Below are positions 35,897-43,626 of a DNA stretch of 64,000 bases, piece after piece; the stretch's first letter is position 1, and each line of letters starts with the position of its first letter. The DNA lies in the NCBI RefSeq assembly GCF_027533645.1, contig NZ_JAQAGY010000001.1:124001-188000 (forward strand). The letters are read 5' to 3'. The translations under genes were made by a program, and so were the position numbers. This stretch comes from Paenibacillus caseinilyticus. GTDB taxonomy: Bacteria > Bacillota > Bacilli > Paenibacillales > NBRC-103111. The notes beneath the pieces are model-generated. The model worked only from the letters and a program-made list of their open reading frames with translations. It made no database searches and had not been told where the DNA came from.

Positions 35897-35902
35897 GTTT
35901 AT

Positions 35903-37249
35903 TCAAAACATCCACCCGATCCAGTAGGCCAAGATGAAGAGCGTGAACAGCATGGCGGGAGGGATCGTCGTGAACGTGACCATGACATATTCCTTCCAGG
36001 GCACGTGAACCTTATGCTCCTTGAGAATGCCGAGCCAGATCAGGGAGGCGAGGGTTCCGATCGGCAGGAGCAGCGCCCCCAGATCGCTTCCGATGACAGC
36101 GGCCAGGTAAGCTGTTTTTAACGTCATCGGGTCAAGCTGCATGCCCGTCAAAGTCATCGTACCGATCATCAGGGCGGGATGGTTGTTGAACATCACGGAC
36201 ATCAGCGTAGTCAGCAGCCCCATCACGAGACTTGCCGAGAGCAGGCTCTCCTGGATCCAGGGCTCGAATGTCGTGACGAGCAGGCGCGTCAGGCCGATAT
36301 TGTTCAATCCATAGATAATCACGTACATCCCGAAGGCGAACACAAGAATGTGCCAGGGCGTCTTCTTCAGCATGTCCGCCGGAGGAATCTTCAGTGCGAC
36401 CCAGCGCCAGATCAAGAGGACGACTGACCCGAGTACGGCCACCAGATCGATGGGAATATCAAGATAGGATGCCAAGAATAACGAGCAGCGGACCAGGAAG
36501 ACGAACAGCAGAATCCTATGCATGAAACGGTCGCGCTTCATGGACGCCTCGGGATCGGCAGGATGCTGAAGAGGGTGTCGTCCCGGTCCGTGAAAGTGCA
36601 TGGCGCGGTGAGGCAGTTTCTTCGGCAGGCGGTCACGGTAATAGAGAAAGAGAAGTACGGCAAAAAAGAGCAGGCCGAGCGTCGATGGTATGAACATGAG
36701 CAGCGTATGCATGTATAAATCCATGCCTACGATCTTCAGGGCGATGAGGTTGACGATATTGCTTACGCCGATCGGAGCGCTCGACGCTGTGGCGATGAGC
36801 GCTCCCGATAGCAGATAAGGAACCTTCTGGTGGTTCTTGAGCCCGAGCCGCTGCAGCAGAATCAGCAGGATCGGCGTTGTGATCAGGATGCTTCCATCAT
36901 TGTTAAAGAACAGCGTCATCAAAAAACAGATCAGGTTGACGTACCAGAATAAGCGGATGCCCGATCCCCTGGCCCGAGCGGCCAATCCTTCCGCGGCCCA
37001 CTGGAAGAAGCCGAAGCTCTCCAGCACGATCGCCATAACGATCGTTGCCATGATGGTAATGGCCGCGCCGCTGATGGTCGTGCCGATCCGGCCAAGGTCC
37101 GACACCGACACGCTGCCGCTGAGCACGACGAGCGCCGCACCGATCACGGCAGGCACCGCCTCGTTCAATCCTTTTGGACGGAGAAGGATCAACAGCATCG
37201 TCATCAAGAAGGAAAACACCGTCAAACTGATCATGGCCGGTTCCGTCAT
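35903..37249 (-). CDS. ArsB/NhaD-type anion permease (arsenite efflux pump homologue)
   Basis: 448 residues, about eleven membrane helices, of the ion transporter superfamily. FFNNDGSILITTPILLIL in the first half and MFNNHPALMIGTMTL in the second are the paired FNND/FNNH re-entrant motifs of ArsB-like exporters, and SDLGALLLPIGTLASLIW matches the C-terminal region. A His/Pro-rich cytoplasmic loop (HRAMHFHGPGRHPLQHP) lies mid-protein. No arsR, arsC or ArsA-type ATPase is adjacent, so arsenite as the substrate is likely but not proven. The ATG at 37249 has GAGGAG ten bases upstream. Confidence 0.82.
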   Translation of the reverse strand: MTEPAMISLTVFSFLMTMLLILLRPKGLNEAVPAVIGAALVVLSGSVSVSDLGRIGTTISGAAITIMATIVMAIVLESFGFFQWAAEGLAARARGSGIRLFWYVNLICFLMTLFFNNDGSILITTPILLILLQRLGLKNHQKVPYLLSGALIATASSAPIGVSNIVNLIALKIVGMDLYMHTLLMFIPSTLGLLFFAVLLFLYYRDRLPKKLPHRAMHFHGPGRHPLQHPADPEASMKRDRFMHRILLFVFLVRCSLFLASYLDIPIDLVAVLGSVVLLIWRWVALKIPPADMLKKTPWHILVFAFGMYVIIYGLNNIGLTRLLVTTFEPWIQESLLSASLVMGLLTTLMSVMFNNHPALMIGTMTLTGMQLDPMTLKTAYLAAVIGSDLGALLLPIGTLASLIWLGILKEHKVHVPWKEYVMVTFTTIPPAMLFTLFILAYWIGWMF

Positions 37250-37291
37250 AAGACATGAACTCCTCTCTCCATGGGTTGTTTGAGGTGCTGA

Positions 37292-37453
37292 TTACTCCCT
37301 GGCCAAGGCCGGCGGCAGTTCGGGCAGCTGAGTCTCGGGCAGCGCAGTCACATAGGCCTCCATCTCAGCCTCCTCCAAGGCGGGAGGCAGGGGGGGCTTC
37401 AGGACGAAGTACAGCGAGCCGCCGGCCGCAGCGATTATCAGCAGCGTAATCAT
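37292..37453 (-). CDS. Small single-helix membrane protein, 53 residues
   Basis: The ATG at 37453 has GAGGAGG eight bases upstream. The product starts MITLLIIAAAGGSLYFVL, one membrane helix, then a Pro/Glu/Leu-rich tail (KPPLPPALEEAEME). It ends 43 bases before the arsB start on the same strand, so the two may be co-transcribed. No family recognised. The strong ribosome site and hydrophobic start support it as a real gene. Confidence 0.6.
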   Translation of the reverse strand: MITLLIIAAAGGSLYFVLKPPLPPALEEAEMEAYVTALPETQLPELPPALARE

Positions 37454-37657
37454 CTCTCATTCCTCCTCTCGGGACCGGACCTCTATATGAATATGCCGTA
37501 CGAAATTCCGGGACGGATTCATAGGAAGGCCATCTGCCGTTGATATAAATCCATACTGCATGATACGTTACATGATAGAGAGATGTTCTGAGAGAAAAGC
37601 CTGTCTTTGGCCGAATTCCGCATTACGGCAAGGGGAGCAGCTAAGAAGCGAAAGCAC

Positions 37658-37681
37658 AAAAAAGCCCCAGCCGGGAGGGGC
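37658..37681 (-). terminator. Intrinsic terminator of yqzE
   Basis: GCCCC/GGGGC stem with an eight-base loop followed by TTTTTT on the minus strand, 33 bases past the yqzE stop. Confidence 0.85.
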
Positions 37682-37713
37682 CGAGGCGAATCTTAAGCAC
37701 TTTTCTACCGTTT

Positions 37714-37941
37714 CTATTCTCTCGCTCTTTCTCTGAATCTTGCGATCTGCTCCCGCAGCGGGCGCAGCCACATACTCAACGCCAGCGGCAGCATGCCGAA
37801 CCACCGGTACTGCCAATGCTCGCGCGCTTCCCTGCGCCCCGCCCTCTTCTGACGCCGCACTTCCTTCGGAGTCTCGATGTACTTGACGACCTGGACGGTC
37901 AAGTATTTGACGAGCTCGTCACCCTTTGCTGCCATATCCAA
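37714..37941 (-). CDS. yqzE: YqzE-family small protein
   Basis: 75 residues. The pattern LVKYLTVQVVKYIETPKEVRRQKR (cut) followed by HWQYRWFGMLPLALSMWLR matches B. subtilis YqzE, a short basic protein encoded beside the comG competence operon. Here no comG genes are present. It has one weak hydrophobic segment near residues 48-58 and an Arg-rich tail. GAGGTG lies nine bases before the ATG at 37941; the in-frame ATG two codons on is equally possible. Function unknown. Confidence 0.85.
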   Translation of the reverse strand: MDMAAKGDELVKYLTVQVVKYIETPKEVRRQKRAGRREAREHWQYRWFGMLPLALSMWLRPLREQIARFRERARE

Positions 37942-37990
37942 GCTTTCACCTCATCCTTAGGTCTGTTCTACCATTATCGCCCGGGACCGT

Positions 37991-38019
37991 TTGAAGCAAA
38001 CCCGCCCTTTCCTTATAAT
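37991..38019 (+). promoter_or_regulatory. Promoter of the yjdF leader
   Basis: TTGAAG (37991-37996), a 17-base spacer and a perfect TATAAT (38014-38019). Transcription should start near 38026, leaving a leader of about 165 bases before yjdF. Confidence 0.85.
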
Positions 38020-38024
38020 GGAGA

Positions 38025-38184
38025 TGAGCGTAAAATCGCGGTCCGGTTGGTAGCCCGGATGCACGGAGCCTATGGATGGACGCGCAAGCGGATGCGCAAT
38101 GGAATCCTCTTGCCCGCTCTTTCTCCCCGTGTCATATCCTTCCCCCCTCGGGATGTCCATCGCTCGCAAGACAGAGGGAGGGGA
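38025..38184 (+). promoter_or_regulatory. Probable yjdF-motif riboswitch leader
   Basis: The leader starts with GTAAAATCGCGGTCCGGTTGG then TAGCCCGGATGC and CGGAGCC, blocks that can fold into nested stems and resemble the yjdF RNA motif known upstream of yjdF in Bacillota, which binds azaaromatic compounds. Further on, CCTTCCCCCCTC (38138-38149) can pair with the ribosome binding site GAGGGAGGGGA (38174-38184), which suggests control of translation. The call rests on remembered motif features and the downstream gene, not on a covariance search. Confidence 0.65.
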
Positions 38185-38189
38185 ACGAA

Positions 38190-38606
38190 ATGAAGCTGAC
38201 GGTGTTTTTCGAAGGTGAATTCTGGGTTGGGATCGTGGAAGCGGAGTCCGGCGGGGTATACAAAGCCTGCCGGCATGTCTTCGGTTCCGAACCGTATGAT
38301 GCGGAGGTACTGGACTTTGTCCGCAGGGATATGCTGCCTCTGCTGGAGAGGGTTCAGGCCGGCATAGAAGCCGGAACTCCGCCCCTGGACCGCGGGCGCG
38401 TGAATCCCAAACGGCTGGCGCGTGAAGCGGCCCGAGAGATGCAGCGCACCGGTGTCCGCAGTCTCGCCCAGGACGCGCTGATGCGGGATCTCGAGCACCG
38501 CAAGAAGACGCGCCGGATCGTCACGAAGGCGCAGAAGGAAGCGGAGCAAGCCCGCCGGCGCGAGATTGCCGTCCAGAAGGCAAAAGCCAAACACCGCGGC
38601 CGGTAA
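38190..38606 (+). CDS. yjdF: YjdF-family protein (DUF2992)
   Basis: 138 residues. MKLTVFFEGEFWVGIVEAE and the following YKACRHVFGSEPYDAEVLDFV (cut) are typical of YjdF; the C-terminal third is a strongly basic helix (Lys/Arg/Ala-rich). The ATG at 38190 has GGAGGGG six bases upstream, while the earlier in-frame starts lie in the leader. In Bacillota the gene is usually preceded by an RNA that binds azaaromatic molecules, so a part in tolerance of such compounds is suspected. The biochemical activity is unknown. Confidence 0.88.
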   Translation: MKLTVFFEGEFWVGIVEAESGGVYKACRHVFGSEPYDAEVLDFVRRDMLPLLERVQAGIEAGTPPLDRGRVNPKRLAREAAREMQRTGVRSLAQDALMRDLEHRKKTRRIVTKAQKEAEQARRREIAVQKAKAKHRGR

Positions 38607-38644
38607 CGGCACAGCGCTGTAGTGACGCAGCATCAGTAATGGGC

Positions 38645-38673
38645 GCCGCGCCGGGATCTTGACCCGGCGCGGC
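38645..38673. terminator. GC-rich hairpin after yjdF
   Basis: A perfect 11-bp stem (GCCGCGCCGGG/CCCGGCGCGGC) with a seven-base loop, 39 bases past the yjdF stop. It lacks a T-run on either strand, so termination is not certain. Confidence 0.5.
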
Positions 38674-38748
38674 AAGGGGTCCGGCCCCTGCTGTACGCGC
38701 CGGAATCCAGGACCGGGACTGCTGCTGAGCCCGGCGCTGCCGCCATAA

Positions 38749-38801
38749 CCCAAATACCCGCTTATCCGAAGACGCGTCTTCGGGATAAGCGGGTATTTGG
38801 G
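38749..38801. repeat. Long inverted repeat between yjdF and argS
   Basis: Arms of about 26 bases, reading outward CCCAAATACCCGCTTATCC and GAAGAC, mirror one another across a GC centre with a single bulged G. It lies 31 bases past the argS stop on the minus strand and probably ends transcripts from both sides, though T-runs are poor. Confidence 0.75.
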
Positions 38802-38831
38802 TATTCCGGTATTCGCAGAACCGGGAAGAGC

Positions 38832-40544
38832 CTACACTTCGTTCGGCGCTTCCAAGCCGATCAGCGAGAGGCCGTTGCGGATCGTCGTACGGAAGCAGTC
38901 AGTGAGCGCCAGACGCGCAATCCGCACCTCCGCCTCATCCGCCGTCACGATCTTGCACTGATGGTAGAAATGATTGAAGCTCTGGGCCAGATCGATCAGG
39001 TAGCGGGAGACGATGGACGGCTCCAGCTTGTGCATCGCCTGCTCCACGCGCTCCTTGAACAGGTACAGTTCACGCAGCACCGCTTGAGCTTCGGGGTTCG
39101 TCAGGTGCTCCGGGTTCAGGGACGCAGCCGCAGCCACTTCCGCCGGATCGGCTTTGCCGATGACACGGCATGCACGGGCATGCGCGTATTGCACATAAGG
39201 TCCGGACTCCCCTTCGAAGTTCAAGGCATCGTCCCAGGAGAAGACGATATCCTTAATCCGGTTGTTGCTGAGATCGTTGAAGATGATCGCGCCGACGCCG
39301 ATCTGGCGGGCCGTTTCATCCTTGTTCACCATGCCCGGATTCTTCTCCTCGATGATGCTGCGCGTCTTCTCGATCGCTTTGCCCAGGAGGTCTTCCAGGT
39401 TGATGACATTGCCCTTACGCGTCGACAGCTTCGCGTTCTCGAGCGATACTTTGCCGAACGGCACGTGCTGGAGCTGATTCGCGGCCCACTCGTAGCCCAT
39501 GAGTTCGAGTACCTTGAACCATTGGTGGAAGTGCAGGCTTTGGCCGGCATCCGTCACATAGACCGCCTTCTCAAAATCGTAGGTACGCTTGCGGTACAGC
39601 GCCGCCGTCACGTCACGGGTATGGTACAGAGTGCCTCCGTCCTTCTTGACCATGAGTGCAGGAGGCATATTGTAATCGTCGAGACGGACCAGCAGTGCGC
39701 CCTGGTCTTCTTCCAGCAGCGACTTGGCCTTGAGCTCGTCCAGCACAGCCGCCATCTTGTCGTTGTAATAGCTCTCGCCGGCGTAGGAGTCGAAGGAGAC
39801 GCCGAGGATCTCATACATCTTATGGAACTCTTTCAGCGAGATGTCCACGAACCAACGCCACAGCTCCGTCGCTTCGGCATCCCCTTGCTCCAGCTTCACG
39901 AACCAGGCACGGGCCTCGTCGTCGAGTTCAGGCTTCGCGTCAGCCTCGTCATGGAACTTGACGTAGATCCGCTGGAGTTCCGCAATGCCGTCCGCTTCCA
40001 CCGCGTCCTTGTCGCCCCAGAGCTTGTACGCCACGATCAGCTTGCCGAACTGGGTGCCCCAGTCGCCGAGATGGTTGATTCCGACGCTGTTATACCCGAG
40101 GAATTCGAAGATTTTATAGAGAGCGTTCCCGATGACCGTAGACCGCAGATGTCCGATATGGAACGTCTTGGCGATATTGGGCGAAGAGAAGTCGATCACA
40201 ATATTGCGGCCCTGCCCGATATTCTGGGAGCCGTAACGCGCCCCCTGCTCCTGCACTGCGCGGATCACCTGGGAGGCGAACTGCGACGGATTGAGATACA
40301 CGTTAAAATAACCGGCAACGGCATCCACCCTCTCGACAGAGGCATCCGGGGTCCATCCCGCTTTGAGCTCTTCCGCAATCGCCTGCGGAGCCTTGCGCAG
40401 CGCCTTGGCCAGTTTGAAACAGGGCAGCGAAAGATCGCCCATCTGCGGATTCGGCGGGTATTCGATCAGGTCCGCGAGCGTTTCCCGGTCCAGACCTTCG
40501 AACTTCCCGGCCAGCTGTTCCGCCAGCCAATGTTTGTAATTCAT
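38832..40544 (-). CDS. argS: Arginyl-tRNA synthetase
   Basis: 570 residues, class I synthetase that charges tRNA-Arg. The HIGH motif lies in AKTFHIGHLRSTVIGNAL, and KLSTRKGNVI stands in for KMSKS, as is usual in ArgS. The N-terminal Add1 domain and the C-terminal anticodon-binding helical DALR domain (ending RNGLSLIGLEAPNEV) are present. The ATG at 40544 has AAAGGGG 11 bases upstream; an earlier in-frame start at 40598 has no support. A promoter at 40739-40767 and a terminator-like hairpin in the 190-base leader point to attenuation. Confidence 0.97.
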   Translation of the reverse strand: MNYKHWLAEQLAGKFEGLDRETLADLIEYPPNPQMGDLSLPCFKLAKALRKAPQAIAEELKAGWTPDASVERVDAVAGYFNVYLNPSQFASQVIRAVQEQGARYGSQNIGQGRNIVIDFSSPNIAKTFHIGHLRSTVIGNALYKIFEFLGYNSVGINHLGDWGTQFGKLIVAYKLWGDKDAVEADGIAELQRIYVKFHDEADAKPELDDEARAWFVKLEQGDAEATELWRWFVDISLKEFHKMYEILGVSFDSYAGESYYNDKMAAVLDELKAKSLLEEDQGALLVRLDDYNMPPALMVKKDGGTLYHTRDVTAALYRKRTYDFEKAVYVTDAGQSLHFHQWFKVLELMGYEWAANQLQHVPFGKVSLENAKLSTRKGNVINLEDLLGKAIEKTRSIIEEKNPGMVNKDETARQIGVGAIIFNDLSNNRIKDIVFSWDDALNFEGESGPYVQYAHARACRVIGKADPAEVAAAASLNPEHLTNPEAQAVLRELYLFKERVEQAMHKLEPSIVSRYLIDLAQSFNHFYHQCKIVTADEAEVRIARLALTDCFRTTIRNGLSLIGLEAPNEV

Positions 40545-40665
40545 TATCGGACAAACCCCTTTCGTCGTACAAAGAAGGCGGGCACAGAAGACTCGCATAC
40601 CGGGACGGGCAGTGGGCGGCGCAGCCCGTGGGGATCACAGGGCCGCAGCCGGAGCCCTTCTCCGA

Positions 40666-40731
40666 TTACAACAAAGCACCCCGCCTGGGGGTGCCGTTCT
40701 GCGGTGCTTCTTGACTTTCCAGCCTTTGCAT
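40666..40731 (-). other. Possible 21-codon leader ORF of argS
   Basis: ATG at 40731 to TAA at 40666-40668. The 21-residue reading includes three Arg codons (AGG, AGG, CGG), two adjacent and lying inside the terminator-like hairpin. The ATG is almost at the predicted transcript start, so a ribosome binding site is lacking; it would have to be read as a leaderless start. It may be chance. Confidence 0.3.
40676..40694 (-). terminator. Terminator-like hairpin in the argS leader
   Basis: GCACCCC/GGGGTGC with a five-base loop, followed by TTTGTTGT on the minus strand. It lies about 40 bases downstream of the predicted argS transcript start and 130 bases before the start codon. An alternative pairing (AAGCACC with GGTGCTT) uses the same right arm. 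Confidence 0.55.
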
Positions 40732-40738
40732 ACCTTCC

Positions 40739-40767
40739 ATTATATCGGCAGCCCAAAACCGAGTCAA
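40739..40767 (-). promoter_or_regulatory. argS promoter
   Basis: On the minus strand TTGACT (40762-40767), a 17-base spacer and TATAAT (40739-40744). It lies between the acetyltransferase stop and argS. Confidence 0.85.
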
Positions 40768-40818
40768 GCTTGGGCGCAGCCCTTCCCGCCGCCCTGCGGT
40801 CGTTCCGCCGGAGCCGGA

Positions 40819-41307
40819 TTACAGCATCTTCTGGAGCAGAATCACATCGAGCATCCGGCCGAATTTGAATCCGACCTGACGCATCGTTCCCACCGTATCG
40901 AAGCCGTAGAGATGATGGATGTGAATCGAGTTGTCATTGCCCTCTACTATACGGGAGAGCACCGTATGCAGTCCCGCCTCGCGGCCCGCTTCCAGCAGCG
41001 CCTCGAACAGCTTCTTGCCGGTGCCCTGTCCCCGGTGCCCCTCATGGATGTACAAAGAAAGCTCCGCCGTTCGCGCATAGGCCAGCCGGTCGGAATATTG
41101 GTTGAGCGAAGCCCAGCCGATCACGATCCCGTCCACCTCCGCGACCAGTACGGGATACGCGTCCCCATGCTGTTCGAACCACGCCTCCTGCTGTTCCAGC
41201 GTGCGGGGAACCGTGTCGAAGGTGGCTACCGTGTTCAGCACGGCTTCGTTATAGATATCTACGATTGCGGGAAGATCGCCCGCGGCGGCTTTTCTGATGA
41301 TGAGCAT
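40819..41307 (-). CDS. GNAT-family N-acetyltransferase, phosphinothricin-acetyltransferase-like
   Basis: 162 residues. The acetyl-CoA loop reads LYIHEGHRGQGTGKKLFEALL, and FDTVPRTLEQQEAWFEQHG and GWASLNQYSDRLAYARTAE (mid-protein) match the Pat/YncA branch that acetylates amino groups of phosphinothricin, methionine sulfoximine or similar amino acids. Standard length for the branch. It has its own promoter (41359-41387) and is followed by the argS promoter. The natural substrate cannot be read from the sequence. Confidence 0.88.
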   Translation of the reverse strand: MLIIRKAAAGDLPAIVDIYNEAVLNTVATFDTVPRTLEQQEAWFEQHGDAYPVLVAEVDGIVIGWASLNQYSDRLAYARTAELSLYIHEGHRGQGTGKKLFEALLEAGREAGLHTVLSRIVEGNDNSIHIHHLYGFDTVGTMRQVGFKFGRMLDVILLQKML

Positions 41308-41358
41308 GGTTCGTTCTTCCTCTCCATATCTTGGCTGTATCCTATTCTACTGCCGCAT

Positions 41359-41387
41359 ACTATAGCAGGGTTTGGAGAGGTTGACAA
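41359..41387 (-). promoter_or_regulatory. Promoter of the GNAT gene
   Basis: TTGTCA (41382-41387), 17 bases, TATAGT (41359-41364) on the minus strand. The -35 lies within the inverted repeat TTGACGGTTGTCAA, a possible operator. Confidence 0.75.
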
Positions 41388-41432
41388 CCGTCAATATTAG
41401 GCAAATGTCAGAAAAGCTCACGTTAGATGAGT

Positions 41433-42569
41433 TCACCCATACAGAGCGCTGTCAATGGGAGCTCCTGCGCCCGACCACAGCTTCTTGGCGGTCCACTCCG
41501 CTTCCCCGTTCCAGAACGGATCCTCCGGCGGGAGCCCCAGCGGCAGGAACACCGCCGTGCACAGATACAGGCTTCCGGTCGAGATATAGCCCTCGCCGAG
41601 ATTCTTCTGGCTTCCGCAGAAGCCGATGGTCAGCCACCCCGCCGCATCGAACGTGCCGGGGGCTTCGGCCAGCCGCCGCATCACGGCCGTCAAGGCGCAG
41701 CGCACCGCGGCAGGCTCCACGCCCTCCGGCAGCTCCCGGCGGAGCGCCATCTGCGCGAGCAGCTGGAACGCGCCGAAGCGGTAGGCCAGCGAGCGCCCCA
41801 CCGGCGGGAAGGTGCCCTCCGGCGAGATCAGCCGCTCGAGCACGGCTGCGTGACGCTGGGCCCGCTGCAGCACGGGCAGCCGCATGGCCTCCCATTCCGG
41901 GAACCGGTGCGCAGCCTGCTCCACGATGTCGATCAGCATCGGCTGGATAACGAAGGAGTTGTAGTAATCCCAGTGGAACTCGGGCCCGTCCCCATAGACG
42001 CCGTCCCCGAGGTACCACTGTTCGTGCTGACGAAGCGCATAATCGAGGCGCATCGGGTCTCCCGCCTCCTCTGCCCGCTCGAGGAAGGCTTCGATCATAC
42101 CGCTGAAGAGCAGCCAATTCGAGAAGCCGGGCCGGATCGCCCGGGTCGCCCGCAGCGCCGTGAGCACCTGCGCCTGCACCCGTGCGTCCAGCCGATCCCA
42201 CAGCTCGCCTGGGGCGCGCATCAGTGCATGAGCCAGGAAGGCCGCATCCACCACCGGCTGGGAGCCTTGGCTGAAGTTCATGTAGTCCGGTGACGAGGGG
42301 TCTGTCCCCGCATCGATCGCTTCGCGGGCCAGCCCCGCGTACCGCTCGCGCAGCCGCCCTTCTTCGCCGTCGCGGCTCCCCGCTTCCAGCCAGGGGGCTA
42401 TACCCGTCAGGGTGCGACCAAGGGCTTCGAGGTGTGTATACTGCCCGCGTCCCTCCGTATGCGCCTCGACAGGCATGAGCGCCTTCAGTCTCCGTTCGGA
42501 CAAAGCGGTAAGCACCGGCCCGGCGATCCGGCACAGCGTTTCGATCCAATAAGTGCGGTCCTGATGCAT
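41433..42569 (-). CDS. DUF2264-family protein
   Basis: About 378 residues, cytoplasmic. Signature stretches: NFSQGSQPVVDAAFLAHAL, RPGFSNWLLFSGMIEAFL, YGDGPEFHWDYYNSFVIQPML (cut) and GRSLAYRFGAFQLLAQMAL. The family has an alpha/alpha-barrel-like pattern and often sits in plant cell-wall polysaccharide clusters, so a role on a pectin-derived or similar sugar is suspected but not known. The internal ATG at 42569 is preferred because GAGGG lies seven bases upstream. A LacI-type palindrome lies 30 bases before it. Confidence 0.85.
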   Translation of the reverse strand: MHQDRTYWIETLCRIAGPVLTALSERRLKALMPVEAHTEGRGQYTHLEALGRTLTGIAPWLEAGSRDGEEGRLRERYAGLAREAIDAGTDPSSPDYMNFSQGSQPVVDAAFLAHALMRAPGELWDRLDARVQAQVLTALRATRAIRPGFSNWLLFSGMIEAFLERAEEAGDPMRLDYALRQHEQWYLGDGVYGDGPEFHWDYYNSFVIQPMLIDIVEQAAHRFPEWEAMRLPVLQRAQRHAAVLERLISPEGTFPPVGRSLAYRFGAFQLLAQMALRRELPEGVEPAAVRCALTAVMRRLAEAPGTFDAAGWLTIGFCGSQKNLGEGYISTGSLYLCTAVFLPLGLPPEDPFWNGEAEWTAKKLWSGAGAPIDSALYG

Positions 42570-42597
42570 GTGGCAGCCCTCTTTCATTGTGTAATTG

Positions 42598-42614
42598 AAA
42601 CGTTTAAATTAAAC
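42598..42614 (-). promoter_or_regulatory. Candidate LacI-type operator before the DUF2264 gene
   Basis: Two overlapping palindromes, AAACGTTT (42598-42605) and GTTTAAATTAAAC (42602-42614), lie just downstream of a TATAAT (42623-42628, minus strand). The pattern resembles LacI-family operators controlling sugar genes. No -35 match is evident, and no LacI-type gene is in the window. Confidence 0.4.
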
Positions 42615-42817
42615 TTGAACGTATTATATCAGATAGAGGAGCAAGCTGCCGCATTTATTTGGAAGAGCGGCCGCGGTATCCTGGCTCTCTCCCGGCCCTT
42701 GATGCAGGCGATGGATTCTCCTCGCGGCTGCCAGGCACGGAGCTTCAACGCCGACGCATAAGCAGGATCGTCTCTTCCCTCTCTTCACCTGACTGAAAAA
42801 TCCTGGGCTCACAAATA

Positions 42818-42853
42818 AACAAGGGCCTGATCCCTTCGGATCAAGCCCTTGTT
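42818..42853 (-). terminator. Terminator of the first tRNA-Leu gene
   Basis: A 16-pair stem with one mismatch (AACAAGGGC..TGATCC / GGATCA..GCCCTTGTT), four-base loop and a TATTTG tail on the minus strand, 17 bases past the tRNA 3' end. Confidence 0.9.
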
Positions 42854-42869
42854 CCTGTATTGCTTGCGA

Positions 42870-42953
42870 TGCGGTCGAGAGGACTCGAACCTCCACGGCT
42901 GTTACACCACTAGAACCTGAATCTAGCGCGTCTGCCAATTCCGCCACGACCGC
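42870..42953 (-). tRNA. tRNA-Leu (anticodon CAG)
   Basis: 84 bases. The acceptor stem GCGGTCG/CGACCGC, D-loop GGCAGACGCG, anticodon loop TTCAGGT with stem CTAGA/TCTAG, an extended class II variable arm and TTCGAGTC in the T-arm. CAG reads the leucine codon CTG. CCA is not encoded. A promoter lies about 110 bases upstream. Confidence 0.95.
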
Positions 42954-43067
42954 ACAATAGATACGGTAAACTTCGTTTGACCGTATAATTCGGTATATTG
43001 CGTTAGATAATCGTTAGCAATGAGGCTTCCTAATGATCCAGCGCCGTTCTTCTTACCGATAAATCGT

Positions 43068-43096
43068 AGTATATATCGTTTATTTCAAGAAGTCAA
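43068..43096 (-). promoter_or_regulatory. Promoter of the first tRNA-Leu gene
   Basis: TTGACT (43091-43096), 17 bases, TATACT (43068-43073) on the minus strand. The stretch 42954-43067 holds a short inverted repeat (ATACGGT/ACCGTAT) but no gene; 43097-43282 shows nothing credible. Confidence 0.75.
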
Positions 43097-43282
43097 GCAA
43101 GCGGAAATTCTTTCACCCCGGTCCAATTTGCAGAAGAAGATGCTGACACCTTTGAAGAAAAAAAGTCGGCAGCGTATGCTGTTGACCGACACTCAATTTC
43201 CGCGTAATGTTCTCTTGCTGCGCTGCCACTCCACTGCCAACCGCGAGAGTAGATGCCCATTCGTTCATGAAGAAGACAAAAC

Positions 43283-43320
43283 AAAAAACGCCTCCTATCC
43301 GTTAAAACGGACAAGAGGCG
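43283..43320 (-). terminator. Terminator of the second tRNA-Leu gene
   Basis: CGCCTC/GAGGCG outer stem with an inner TCCGTT/AACGGA hairpin, followed by TTTTTTG on the minus strand, 35 bases after the tRNA. Confidence 0.92.
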
Positions 43321-43355
43321 CGACGATGCGCTTATGGTTTGAATAATAAAAGCAA

Positions 43356-43439
43356 TGCGGTCAAGAGGACTCGAACCTCCACGGTTGTTACACCACTAGA
43401 ACCTGAATCTAGCGCGTCTGCCAATTCCGCCATGACCGC
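43356..43439 (-). tRNA. tRNA-Leu (anticodon CAG), second copy
   Basis: 84 bases, differing from the first copy in only a few positions: the acceptor stem is GCGGTCA/TGACCGC and the variable arm/T-arm has a T for C change. The anticodon loop TTCAGGT is the same. CCA is not encoded. It has its own promoter and terminator, so the two copies are independent transcription units. Confidence 0.95.
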
Positions 43440-43503
43440 ATATGATGAGTATCCGCTGTGAAAGAATTCTTTATGAAAGCCTTCTCTTCAGGAGACAAGT
43501 AGT

Positions 43504-43533
43504 ATCTTAGCATTTTGAATAGCCACAAGTCAA
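43504..43533 (-). promoter_or_regulatory. Promoter of the second tRNA-Leu gene
   Basis: TTGACT (43528-43533), 18 bases, TAAGAT (43504-43509) on the minus strand, about 65 bases before the tRNA. Confidence 0.7.
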
Positions 43534-43626
43534 ATATTTTTTTACAAGCGGTTTTATGATACAATTCGTATACCCGAACGGGACCGTACTCTACTGGTGA
43601 CCGTTCATAAAGAGTAGGTGCACAGC

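Noticed and set aside
40545-40738. T-box leader upstream of argS
   Set aside because: The leader before the hairpin is too short and there is no AGGGTGGNACCGCG antiterminator element.
43093-43314. A 73-codon frame between the tRNA genes
   Set aside because: It starts inside the tRNA terminator stem and has no supporting features.
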